The translations under genes were made by a program, and so were the position numbers. A stretch of DNA of 6,867 bases from DASQWP01 sp050697555 (GTDB lineage Bacteria > Actinomycetota > Thermoleophilia > Gaiellales > Gaiellaceae): assembly GCA_050697555.1 (NCBI GenBank), contig JBOHAD010000102.1, positions 1 to 6,867 on the forward strand, written 5' to 3'. Under the pieces are notes generated by a model that was not told the origin of the DNA, ran no database searches, and saw only the letters and a program-made list of their open reading frames with translations. The stretch's first letter is position 1; every line of letters starts with the position of its first letter. Below are positions 1 through 6,641 of the stretch, in pieces.

Positions 1-839
1 CCGGACGTCCGGCGGGCGTGCAGGCGGGCCTCCAGCTCCTTCCGCTCCTCACCCGCGCGCCGGTACGCGTCCTGGGCGCGGGCGCGGGCCCGCTCGCGCT
101 CGGCCTCGTACTCGCTCCAGCCTCCCGTGTACTCGCGGGCCCGCCTCGTCCCCTCCTCCAGCTCGACGATCCGCGCCACCGTGCGGTCGAGGAAGGCGCG
201 GTCGTGCGAGACGACGACGACGGCCGCCGGCGTCTCCGCGAGGAAACGCTCGAGGCGGTCGAGCCCGGCGAAATCGAGGTCGTTCGTCGGCTCGTCGAGG
301 AGGAGCACATCGCACTCGGCGAGCAGGAGAGCAGCGAGCGCGGCCCGCGACGCCTGGCCGCCGGAGAGCGTGCGCAAGGGTCGCTCGAGCACCGCGGCCT
401 CGAGCCCGACCTCGAGGCAGGCGGCGCCGGCGCGCGCGGCGAGGTCGTGACCGCCGAGCGCGAGGAACCGCTCGAGCGCCTCGCCGTAACGCTCCGCCAG
501 CCCGGGATCGGCCTCGAGCGCCGCCCCGAGCGCGTCGAGCTCGGCGCTTGACTCGGCGACTCCCGATCGCCGCGCCAGGTAGTCGAGGACGGTCTCCGCC
601 CCGAGCGCCTCCGTCTCCTGCGGGTGATATCCGATCCTCAGCGAGCCCGGCGCGCGCACCACGCGACCCGCATCGGGCGTCACGATCCCGGCGAGGAGCC
701 GCAGCAGGGTCGTCTTCCCGATGCCGTTCGGGCCGACGACGCCGATCCGGCTCCGAGACCCGACTACGAGGGAAACGCGGTCGACGACGAGCGTCGGGCC
801 GAGGTACTTCGTGGCGTTGTCGAGCGCGAGGGACTGCAC
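1..839 (-). CDS. ABC-F family ATPase, N-terminal part (cut by left edge)
   Basis: About 279 residues of a soluble tandem-ATPase protein of the ABC-F family are visible. Members act on the ribosome as translation factors or antibiotic-protection proteins and have no membrane domain. The first nucleotide-binding domain is complete: Walker A GPNGIGKTT at residues 36-44, signature LSGGQ at 158-162, Walker B ending LLLDEPTNDLD near 179-189, and switch histidine in VSHDR at 210-214. After YTGGWSEY near 238-245 a charged, Arg/Glu-rich helix begins, the usual interdomain linker; the second ATPase domain lies outside the window. The GTG start at 839 is the only start codon between the in-frame upstream stop near 899 and the conserved N-terminus, and AGGAG sits four bases before it. 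The frame is open throughout. It diverges from the VOC gene. Housekeeping factor versus resistance protein cannot be decided from this half. Confidence 0.93.
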   Translation of the reverse strand, partial: MQSLALDNATKYLGPTLVVDRVSLVVGSRSRIGVVGPNGIGKTTLLRLLAGIVTPDAGRVVRAPGSLRIGYHPQETEALGAETVLDYLARRSGVAESSAELDALGAALEADPGLAERYGEALERFLALGGHDLAARAGAACLEVGLEAAVLERPLRTLSGGQASRAALAALLLAECDVLLLDEPTNDLDFAGLDRLERFLAETPAAVVVVSHDRAFLDRTVARIVELEEGTRRAREYTGGWSEYEAERERARARAQDAYRRAGEERKELEARLHARRTS

Positions 840-863
840 GTGACTCCTGACGCGGAGGCTGGA

Positions 864-879
864 CGCGCCGCGTGGCGCG
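864..879 (-). promoter_or_regulatory. Hairpin in the predicted ABC-F leader
   Basis: CGCGCC and GGCGCG form a perfect 6-base-pair stem around a 4-base loop, 25 bases upstream of the ABC-F GTG start. No T-run follows on the minus strand, so it is not a standard intrinsic terminator. A role in controlling ABC-F expression is inference only. Confidence 0.35.
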
Positions 880-916
880 AAAGAGCACGGATGGCGTCAG
901 TCAGTCACGCATAGAG

Positions 917-930
917 GGCGCCGGAGCGCC
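917..930 (-). promoter_or_regulatory. Second hairpin upstream of ABC-F
   Basis: GGCGC and GCGCC form a 5-base-pair stem around a 4-base loop. Its arms are also complementary to the arms of the hairpin at 864-879, so alternative pairings are possible. At this GC content short stems of this kind also occur by chance. Confidence 0.3.
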
Positions 931-946
931 GGCCGCGACTCTAGCA

Positions 947-958
947 GCCGTCAACGGC
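947..958. repeat. 12-base near-palindrome, possible operator
   Basis: GCCGT and ACGGC flank a CA dinucleotide, giving 5+5 symmetry close to the TAGAGT element at 943..938. The position would suit a regulator binding site, but nothing in the sequence identifies a regulator. Confidence 0.22.
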
Positions 959-1030
959 GAGCGAGGCCGACCGGTTCTTGCAGGAGGGCCGGCCGACTGA
1001 GATGCTCGGCGGCGTAGAGCCGGACGGCCC

Positions 1031-1037
1031 AAGGAGG
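1031..1037 (+). promoter_or_regulatory. Strong ribosome binding site of the VOC gene
   Basis: AAGGAGG, a near-perfect match to the anti-Shine-Dalgarno sequence, lies five bases before the ATG at 1043. It is notable because most other starts here have weak or no Shine-Dalgarno, and it settles the VOC start. Confidence 0.85.
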
Positions 1038-1042
1038 CAAGA

Positions 1043-1444
1043 ATGCTGGAACAGGCTGGGATCGTGGCCATCGTGCCCGTCTCGGACGTCGACGCCGCGA
1101 TCCGATTCTACGGCGAGACTCTCGGTCTCGAGCTCCAGGAGCGGCGCGACGACCTGCCCGAGAACCGGGAGGCGGAGTTCAGGGCCGGGGATGGAACCCT
1201 CCTCGCCTACGAGAGCGTCGGTGCGGGAAAGAGCAGGCACACGGTCGCAGGGTTTCGCGTCGGCGACATCGAGGCAGTCGTCGGCGGCCTGCGCGCGCGG
1301 GGCGTGGCTTTCGAGGAGTACGACTTGCCCGACCTGAAGACAGAGAACGGCATCGCCACGGTCGGAGACGTCCGCGCCGCCTGGTGCAAGGACCCCGACG
1401 GGAACACTCTCGCCGTCGAGTCCGCCGGGGTGGCGAGGAGCTAG
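1043..1444 (+). CDS. VOC superfamily (glyoxalase/dioxygenase-fold) protein
   Basis: This 133-residue protein is a single vicinal-oxygen-chelate module with two beta-alpha-beta halves. The first half opens with a strand followed by SDVDAAIRFYGETLGLEL (residues 14-31); the second has GDIEAVVGGLRARGVAFEEYD (74-94) and ends with WCKDPDGNTLAVES (114-127), a typical VOC closing motif. The usual metal ligands are not where expected: the first strand has no His before the VSD turn, and the position after DPDGNTL holds Ala instead of Glu. It may therefore be a metal-free binding protein, as in bleomycin-binding members; the substrate is unknown. The start is firm: AAGGAGG at 1031-1037 lies five bases before the ATG, the strongest Shine-Dalgarno in the window. 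It runs opposite to the adjacent housekeeping block and ends 4 bases from it. Confidence 0.9.
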   Translation: MLEQAGIVAIVPVSDVDAAIRFYGETLGLELQERRDDLPENREAEFRAGDGTLLAYESVGAGKSRHTVAGFRVGDIEAVVGGLRARGVAFEEYDLPDLKTENGIATVGDVRAAWCKDPDGNTLAVESAGVARS

Positions 1445-1448
1445 TGCC

Positions 1449-1958
1449 CTAAAGCCGGTCGCGGAGCTCGGAGAGGGCCGACCAGCGAGGATCGACGTCG
1501 GCCTCTTCGTGCTCGTGCGGGTCGGCGTTCAAGTCACGGCCGCAGACCGGGCAGAGCCCGGCGCAGTCGGGCCGGCAGAGGATCTTGTCCGGGAGTGCGA
1601 GCACGACTGCGTCCCGCGCCCAGGCGGAGAGGTCGAGCCGGTCGTCCTCCAGGTACGGCGTCGCCAGCTCGTCCGACTCGCCGGGATTCGTGGCCTGGTA
1701 CTCGCGGCTCCTGACGTGGAGCGAGAGGCCGGCGTCGCCGAGGCAGCGGAAGCAGGGGCCGACGAGGCGCACGTCGAACTCGAGCTCGAGCAGGAGCCCC
1801 GAGCTCGTCTGCGTCAGCGCGAACGCGGCCTCCGGCTTCTCGGGGACGGGTATGTAGCGCTGGCCGCCCAGCTCGAGCGGGTCGACCTCGACCTCGCGGA
1901 CGTCCCGGAACTGCTCGCCCGAGCGCAGCCTGGCGGTGCGGAGATTGAAGATCGTCAT
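1449..1958 (-). CDS. DUF177 / YceD family protein with Cys-rich zinc-like motif
   Basis: This 169-residue protein matches the YceD/DUF177 family, whose bacterial members are usually encoded next to rpmF (ribosomal protein L32) and are linked to rRNA or ribosome metabolism; the exact role is unsettled. Family features are an N-terminal strand-rich part, a first Cys pair in PCFRCL (C69, C72), an acidic middle (TPYLEDDRLDLSAWARDAVVLALP, residues 100-123), and a second cluster CRPDCAGLCPVCG (C128, C132, C136, C139). The tail contains HEHEEADVDPRWSALSEL. These cysteines may bind zinc. The ATG at 1958 is preceded by GGAG only three bases away, inside a possible hairpin. It starts 30 bases after the sepIVA-like stop, so it is probably in that operon. 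No rpmF follows: the next gene is the opposing VOC gene, 4 bases away. Confidence 0.9.
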   Translation of the reverse strand: MTIFNLRTARLRSGEQFRDVREVEVDPLELGGQRYIPVPEKPEAAFALTQTSSGLLLELEFDVRLVGPCFRCLGDAGLSLHVRSREYQATNPGESDELATPYLEDDRLDLSAWARDAVVLALPDKILCRPDCAGLCPVCGRDLNADPHEHEEADVDPRWSALSELRDRL

Positions 1959-1976
1959 CCGCTCCGAGAGTAGCGG
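1956..1976 (-). promoter_or_regulatory. Hairpin overlapping the DUF177 Shine-Dalgarno
   Basis: On the minus strand CCGCT (1976..1972) can pair with AGCGG (1963..1959) across an 8-base loop, ending directly before the ATG at 1958. The GGAG Shine-Dalgarno (1965..1962) lies partly in the stem. Ribosomes ending the upstream gene at 1989 would come close enough to open it, which would couple the two genes. The stem is only 5 base pairs. Confidence 0.33.
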
Positions 1977-1988
1977 GACGGAGAAGAG

Positions 1989-2477
1989 CTAGACCGGCTG
2001 CTCGTCGGTGATGCCGGCGACCACGGTCTCCTGCGAGCGCTCGTGGAGCCGCTCGCGCCCGCGGCGCACGGCGCCGAGGAACTTGTCGAGGTTGACCTCG
2101 AGGGTGGAGAGGATCGAGTCCGCCCAGTCCTCCATCTCGAGGCGGGTCTCGCGGGCCTGCCGCCTGGCCTCTTCGACGATCTCCTGCGCCTGGCGCTCGG
2201 CAAGCTTGGCGATCTCGGTCTGCGACGCCTCACGAACGGCCTGCTCGCGCGCCTCGCCTAGGATGCGGTCGGCCTCCCTCTTGGCCTCCGCCAGCATCTC
2301 CTGGCGCTCCTTCACGATCCAGCGGGCCTGTTTGATCTCCTCCGGGATGGTCGCGCGCATCTGGTCGAGGATGTCGTAGATCTCCTCCCGGTCGATGCGC
2401 ACCTGGTCGGTGAGCGGCACCGCTTTCGCGTTGTGCACCAGGTCGTCGAGCTTGTCGATGAGTACGAGAACGTCCAT
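1989..2477 (-). CDS. SepIVA-like / DivIVA-type coiled-coil protein
   Basis: This 162-residue, highly charged helical protein resembles the mycobacterial septation protein SepIVA. The likeness is in the N-terminal pattern, LIDKLDDLVHNAKAVPLT (residues 6-23) then IYDILDQMRATIPEEIKQAR (33-52), and in the C-terminal segment DKFLGAVRRGRERL (131-144). Between them, residues 53-115 form a continuous Ala/Glu/Arg coiled coil (MLAEAKREADRILGEAREQA and onward). Automated annotation may call such proteins F0F1 ATP synthase subunit B-like because of the coiled coil, but no membrane segment is present. From memory mycobacterial SepIVA is about 245 residues, so the coiled coil here is shorter. Position also fits: in M. 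tuberculosis the sepIVA gene is directly upstream of a DUF177 gene. It starts 14 bases after the coaD stop, with a weak GAGAG eight bases before the ATG. A role in septum or envelope synthesis is inferred. Confidence 0.8.
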   Translation of the reverse strand: MDVLVLIDKLDDLVHNAKAVPLTDQVRIDREEIYDILDQMRATIPEEIKQARWIVKERQEMLAEAKREADRILGEAREQAVREASQTEIAKLAERQAQEIVEEARRQARETRLEMEDWADSILSTLEVNLDKFLGAVRRGRERLHERSQETVVAGITDEQPV

Positions 2478-2491
2478 AACGGGCTCTCAGT

Positions 2492-3018
<527 letters not shown>

Positions 3019-3022
<4 letters not shown>

Positions 3023-3561
3023 CCGGACGTGCCCTCGAAGACCGTCACCCGCGCCGAGCCGTAGCGCCGGCTCGTGCGCTTGGGGAGCGGGAGCTCGGGC
3101 TCCTCGTGCGCGTCCGACTCGACGACGGCGAGTCCGTCCGGAGTGACGACGGCGGGCAGGTACGCGGCCAGCGCGGGCAGGATGCGGGCGAGCATGCGGT
3201 AGGGCGGGTCGATGAGCACGAGATCGTACCGCCTGCCCCCCGCCGCGTCCGACGCCAGCCGGCGCGCCGCGTCCTCCCTCAGGACGGTCGCCCCCTCGAG
3301 CCGGAGCTTGTCGAGGTTGCGGAGTATCGTGCGCGCCGCCTCGCCGTCGCTCTCGACGAAGGTGACGCGCGCGGCGCCCCGCGAGAGCGCCTCGAGCCCC
3401 ATCGCCCCGGAGCCCGCGTAGAGGTCGAGCACGTCGGCGCCGTCCACGGGCCCGACGAGGTTGAAGATCGCCTCGCGGACGCGGTCGGCCGTCGGCCGGA
3501 CGGCGCTGCCCTTCGGAGCGAAGAGGCGCGCCCCCTTACGCGAACCCGCGACGATTCTCAA
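3019..3561 (-). CDS. rsmD: 16S rRNA (guanine966-N2)-methyltransferase
   Basis: RsmD methylates N2 of G966 in 16S rRNA, near the P site, using S-adenosylmethionine. The 180-residue protein starts directly at the conserved MRIVAGSRKGARL, then has RPTADRVREAIFN (22-34), the SAM-binding motif DLYAGSGAMGLEALSRGA (46-63), and the catalytic DPPY (118-121) of N2-guanine methyltransferases. The start codon is TTG at 3561..3559. It is chosen because the protein aligns with the family from its first residues and GGAG lies four bases upstream; no ATG or GTG is better placed. The gene begins inside the last 26 bases of recG in another frame, and its stop overlaps the coaD start, so it is tightly coupled on both sides. 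A hairpin covering the Shine-Dalgarno is described separately. Confidence 0.96.
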
Positions 3562-5650
3562 TCCGCTCCGCCTCGCGGCCGAGCGGAGAGAGGATGTCCT
3601 CGTCCTCGACCGCCAGCCGCTCCGCCCACTCGCGCGCCTTGGCGATCAGGTGCAGGTCGCGCACGAGCTGGGTGAACTTCAGATCCGAGAGGCCCGACTG
3701 GCGCGTGCCGAGCAGCTGGCCCTCGCCCCGCAGCTCGAGGTCGACCTCGGCGAGCAGGAAGCCGTCGCCCGTCTCGACCAGCGCCTCCAGCCGTCGCGTG
3801 GCCTCCTCCGTCAGGTCGTCCTTCGGGCGGGAGACGAGCAGGCAGTAGGACTGCTCCCCGCCCCGGCCGACACGCCCCCGGAGCTGGTGCAGCTGCGCGA
3901 GCCCGAAGCGGTCGGCTTCCTGGACGATCATGATCGTCGCGTTCGGGACGTCCACGCCCACCTCGATCACGGTGGTGGCGACGAGGACGTCGACCTCGCC
4001 TCGCTTGAAGGCGTCCATCACCTCGCGCCGCTCGGCCGGGCGGAGCCTCCCGTGCAGGCACCCCACGCGAAAACCCGCGAGCTCCGCTTCGCGCAGGCGC
4101 TCGGCCTCGCCCTCGGCCGCGCGGGCCTCGACCGCCTCCGACTCGGACACGAGCGGGCAGACGACGTACGCCTGCCGGCCGTCCTCCAGATGGCGGCGCA
4201 GGCGTGTGTACGCCTCGGCGCTGCGCTCGTGGCTGACCCACCGCGTGACCACGGGCCTGCGCCCGCGCGGCGGACGCGCGATCTCGGTGACGTCCAGGTC
4301 GCCGTACACAGTCTGGGCGAGCGTCCGCGGAATCGGCGTGGCGGTCATGTGGAGGACGTGGGGCGTCGCCCGGCCGAGAGCGCGACGCTGCTCGACGCCG
4401 AAGCGGTGCTGCTCGTCGACCACGGCCACGGCGAGCGAGCGGAACTCGACCCCTTCCTGGATGAGGGCGTGCGTGCCGACGGCAATCTCGGCTTCGCCGC
4501 TCTCCATGCGCTCGCGCACCTCACGGTGCTGCCTGGCGGGGAGCGAGCTCGTGAGGAGCTCGCAGCGCACGCCGAGATCGCGGCACAGGCCCTCGATCGT
4601 GAGGAAGTGCTGCTCGGCAAGTGTCTCCGTGGGAGCCATGAGCGCTGCCTGGTGGCCCGCCTCGACAGCGCGCAGAAGCGCGTAGAGCGCCACGACCGTC
4701 TTCCCGGAGCCGACGTCGCCCTGGAGCAGCCGCTGCATCGGCCTTACATCGGCGAGATCCTGACGGATCTCGCCGATCGCAGCCTGCTGCTCCGGCGTGA
4801 GGGTGAACGGAAGTGCGTCGTAATAGCGCCGCACGAGGTCGCCGTCGTCGCCGAGGGCGGGCGCGCTCGTGTCCTCTTCCAAGGCGCGGCGGCGGCGCAG
4901 GAAGCCGAGCTGGAGGACGAGCAGCTCCTCGAACGCCAGGCGCTCGCGTGCCGCCTCCGCCTCCGCCCGCGCACGAGGACGGTGGGCCGCCCGCAGAGCG
5001 TCGGCGCGGATGGGCGCGGTCTCCTCGGCCCGGAGCCGGGCCGGGAGGGCGTCGGCGAAGAAGCGGGCCGGGGCGAGCGCGGCCTCCGTGAGCTCGCGCA
5101 GCTTCCAGGTCGAGACCTCCTCGCTCGCCGGGTAGAGGGGGACGAGCCCGGTCGTATGTAGACCGGCGCCGTTACCGGCGATCTCGTGCCGATCGACGCG
5201 GAGCGAGGGAAGGCCGCGGCCGGGCTCGAGCGTCCCGTGCACGAGCAGCCGCGTGCCCGGCGTGAGGCGTTCGGCGAGCCAGGCCTGGTTGAACCAGACG
5301 GCCACGGCGCGCGCACCGGTCTCGTCCGTGACGACCGCCTCGACGATCTTCAGGTTCCGACGCCGTGTGGGCCGTATGGAGACGCGCTCGACGGTGCACG
5401 CGACCGTGGCCTCCTGGCCGAGGCGGATCTCCCCCAGGCCTGTCGCCTCGCCCCAGTCGAGGTACGCGCGCGGAAGGTGCTCGACGACGTCGCGAATCGT
5501 GCGGAGGCCGAGCTTCTCCAACCGTTCGGCGACCTTCGGGCCGACGCCGGAAAGTGTCTCCACCGACGCCTCGGGGTCCGTCCTCCGCCTCCTTCCGGGT
5601 GCGCCTTGGTCCAGGCCGGCGAAGCCGGCCGGCGCTTGGCGCGTGCTCAC
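3536..5650 (-). CDS. recG: ATP-dependent DNA helicase RecG
   Basis: RecG is a monomeric double-strand DNA translocase that regresses stalled replication forks and processes R-loops and recombination intermediates. The 704 residues cover the whole family architecture: LSGVGPKVAERLEKLGL (33-49), an OB-fold wedge (about 80-155), Walker A GDVGSGKT (311-318), motif Ia APTETLAEQH (339-348), Walker B variant DEQHRFGV (412-419), TATPIPRT (436-443), VIEVGVDVPNATI (561-573), LHQLRGRVGRG (587-597), and the C-terminal translocation region GQLLGTRQSGLSDLKF (644-659). All helicase residues look intact. The GTG at 5650 has no clear Shine-Dalgarno. A second GTG at 5563, residue 30, has GAGG five bases before it and would begin just before the conserved LSGVG, so the first 29 Arg/Pro-rich residues may be untranslated. 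The cupin gene ends 43 bases upstream; rsmD overlaps the end. Confidence 0.97.
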   Translation of the reverse strand: MSTRQAPAGFAGLDQGAPGRRRRTDPEASVETLSGVGPKVAERLEKLGLRTIRDVVEHLPRAYLDWGEATGLGEIRLGQEATVACTVERVSIRPTRRRNLKIVEAVVTDETGARAVAVWFNQAWLAERLTPGTRLLVHGTLEPGRGLPSLRVDRHEIAGNGAGLHTTGLVPLYPASEEVSTWKLRELTEAALAPARFFADALPARLRAEETAPIRADALRAAHRPRARAEAEAARERLAFEELLVLQLGFLRRRRALEEDTSAPALGDDGDLVRRYYDALPFTLTPEQQAAIGEIRQDLADVRPMQRLLQGDVGSGKTVVALYALLRAVEAGHQAALMAPTETLAEQHFLTIEGLCRDLGVRCELLTSSLPARQHREVRERMESGEAEIAVGTHALIQEGVEFRSLAVAVVDEQHRFGVEQRRALGRATPHVLHMTATPIPRTLAQTVYGDLDVTEIARPPRGRRPVVTRWVSHERSAEAYTRLRRHLEDGRQAYVVCPLVSESEAVEARAAEGEAERLREAELAGFRVGCLHGRLRPAERREVMDAFKRGEVDVLVATTVIEVGVDVPNATIMIVQEADRFGLAQLHQLRGRVGRGGEQSYCLLVSRPKDDLTEEATRRLEALVETGDGFLLAEVDLELRGEGQLLGTRQSGLSDLKFTQLVRDLHLIAKAREWAERLAVEDEDILSPLGREAERIENRRGFA
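3559..3586 (-). promoter_or_regulatory. Hairpin overlapping the rsmD Shine-Dalgarno, inside recG
   Basis: On the minus strand CCGCTC (3586..3581) is perfectly complementary to GAGCGG (3568..3563) across a 12-base loop. The 3' arm overlaps the GGAG Shine-Dalgarno and stops one base before the TTG start of rsmD. Since recG is still being translated here, its ribosomes would melt the hairpin; this would make rsmD translation depend on recG translation. The structure is seen in the sequence, the effect is inferred. Confidence 0.38.
5614..5630 (-). repeat. Perfect inverted repeat near the recG start
   Basis: GGCCGGC and GCCGGCC form a 7-base-pair all-GC stem around a 3-base loop (TTC on the minus strand). 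It lies between the two candidate recG starts, 20 bases after the GTG at 5650 and about 50 bases before the GTG at 5563. If the downstream start is used, the hairpin falls in the leader between the cupin and recG genes. No T-run follows, so it is not a typical terminator. Confidence 0.4.
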
Positions 5651-5693
5651 GGGGAGGGCCAGGACGCTCGGAGCATAGCCCGCCGGCCGGAGG

Positions 5694-6641
5694 CTACCCC
5701 GGCGGCTCGCCGTCCCAGTAGTCGAGCTCCTCGAGGCGGGTCATGACGCCCACGCCGCGGAGGTAGACCTTCTTCGAGCGCGGGTAGTACGCGATGTCGT
5801 TCGGCTCCCGGGTCCCGTAGGCGAGGTACGTCAGGTCGTCGCCGCCGGCGCGGAACGAGTGCGCAATGCGGGTGGCAGGCGGGCGCCCGACCACGTCGCC
5901 GCGGCGCACCAGGTGCTCCTCGTCTCCCAGTAGGAGCGTTCCCTCCCCGGCGAGGACGACGAAGATCTCCTCCTCCGCCGAATGGCAGTGCGGGGGCCAC
6001 CCGAGCCGCCCCGCTGGGATCGTCACCTGGGAGATCCCGGTGTGCAGGGAACCGGCCTCGCGACCCAGATCCTGCTCGAGGAAGTTGGCGTCGCCGTGCT
6101 CGCGCTCCACGATCTCCACGTTGCGAAGGTTCACGATCGTCTGCGGGCGCTCCATGAGCTCGCCCACGGCCGGCTCCCCCGCGGCGGCCTCGCGCTCGTA
6201 GGGATGGTCGTCGCCGATCGGGACGACGTCGACGAAGGCCGGCGACATCCAGGCGACGCGGGCGCGGGGAAGCACGGTGTTCCCGTGGGGCCGGCGCTGG
6301 CCGAAGGCGAGGACGTCGAGGCCGTCCGGCCCCGCGCAGAGCGTGTGCGCCTCCCCCTCGGCCAGGTGGACGAGGCAATCGTCCTCGGCCACCTCGTAGG
6401 CGACGCCGCCGCGGCCGTCGTCCTGCCACGAGATCCCCGAGCCGCCGAGGACGAAGAAGATCTCCTCCTCGGCACCCTCGACGTGTGCGGGCGTCGACCA
6501 CTTGCCGGGATCGACCTGGATGCGCTTCAGCCCTGCACCCGTCGTTCCAGCAGCCTTCCCGAGATCGAACCAGGTGCCGCCGACGTGGCCCGCCTCGCGG
6601 CGGCGGCCCTCGACGTCGTCCCAATGCGCAAGATGCCGCAC
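5694..6641 (-). CDS. Two-domain cupin (bicupin) protein
   Basis: This 315-residue soluble protein contains two cupin beta-barrels, apparently from internal duplication. In the second, PPHCHSAEEEIFVVLAGEG (216-234) gives the standard HxH and Glu ligands, and H261 in RIAHSF (259-264) is the fourth. In the first, PAHVEGAEEEIFFVLGGSG (51-69) has Glu (E55) where the second His should be, with H99 in EAHTL as the later His. The second barrel thus looks like a normal metal site and the first an altered one. Related bicupins include quercetin and gentisate dioxygenases and oxalate decarboxylase, but the substrate here cannot be named. The GTG at 6641 has no clear Shine-Dalgarno and sits at the expected transcription start of a -10-like element, suggesting a leaderless mRNA. 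It may head the recG transcript. Confidence 0.88.
   Translation of the reverse strand: MRHLAHWDDVEGRRREAGHVGGTWFDLGKAAGTTGAGLKRIQVDPGKWSTPAHVEGAEEEIFFVLGGSGISWQDDGRGGVAYEVAEDDCLVHLAEGEAHTLCAGPDGLDVLAFGQRRPHGNTVLPRARVAWMSPAFVDVVPIGDDHPYEREAAAGEPAVGELMERPQTIVNLRNVEIVEREHGDANFLEQDLGREAGSLHTGISQVTIPAGRLGWPPHCHSAEEEIFVVLAGEGTLLLGDEEHLVRRGDVVGRPPATRIAHSFRAGGDDLTYLAYGTREPNDIAYYPRSKKVYLRGVGVMTRLEELDYWDGEPPG

Larger units (their letters stand above)
840..1042. promoter_or_regulatory. Divergent intergenic region between ABC-F and VOC genes
   Basis: This 203-base gap separates two divergently read genes, so promoters for both should lie here. On the minus strand TAGAGT at 943..938 fits the TAnnnT pattern of a -10 element and would give an ABC-F leader of roughly 90 bases; no convincing -35 lies at the right distance. 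TTGACG at 954..949 resembles a -35 but is only 5 bases from TAGAGT, so the two cannot work together. No clear plus-strand -10 was found for the VOC gene. Three short inverted repeats lie here and are listed separately. No coding frame with plausible composition was seen. Confidence 0.45.

Noticed and set aside
49..888. A 279-codon minus-strand frame over the ABC-F gene
   Set aside because: It is the frame next to the real ABC-F frame; the product is almost all Arg, Ala, Gly and Pro, while the other frame holds Walker A, LSGGQ and Walker B.
896..907. Three tandem GTCA units upstream of ABC-F
   Set aside because: Too short to be a meaningful repeat array, with no second copy elsewhere in the window.
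949..954. TTGACG on the minus strand as a -35 element
   Set aside because: It is only 5 bases from TAGAGT, and the hexamer 17 bases downstream (CGGCGC) does not look like a -10 element.
1445..1448. A bidirectional terminator between the VOC and DUF177 genes
   Set aside because: Only 4 bases separate the stops, and no stem followed by a T-run was found on either strand.
3461..5161. A 566-codon open frame on the plus strand, antisense to recG
   Set aside because: It lies opposite recG, whose protein has every helicase motif. The antisense product is Arg/Ala/Leu/Asp-rich with no recognisable domain, as expected when a GC-rich gene is read on the other strand.
5647..5675. A nine-codon frame (MLRASWPSP) whose TGA overlaps the recG GTG
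   Set aside because: It could be a leader peptide, but it has no Shine-Dalgarno, no regulatory residue pattern, and the GTG it overlaps may not be the real recG start.
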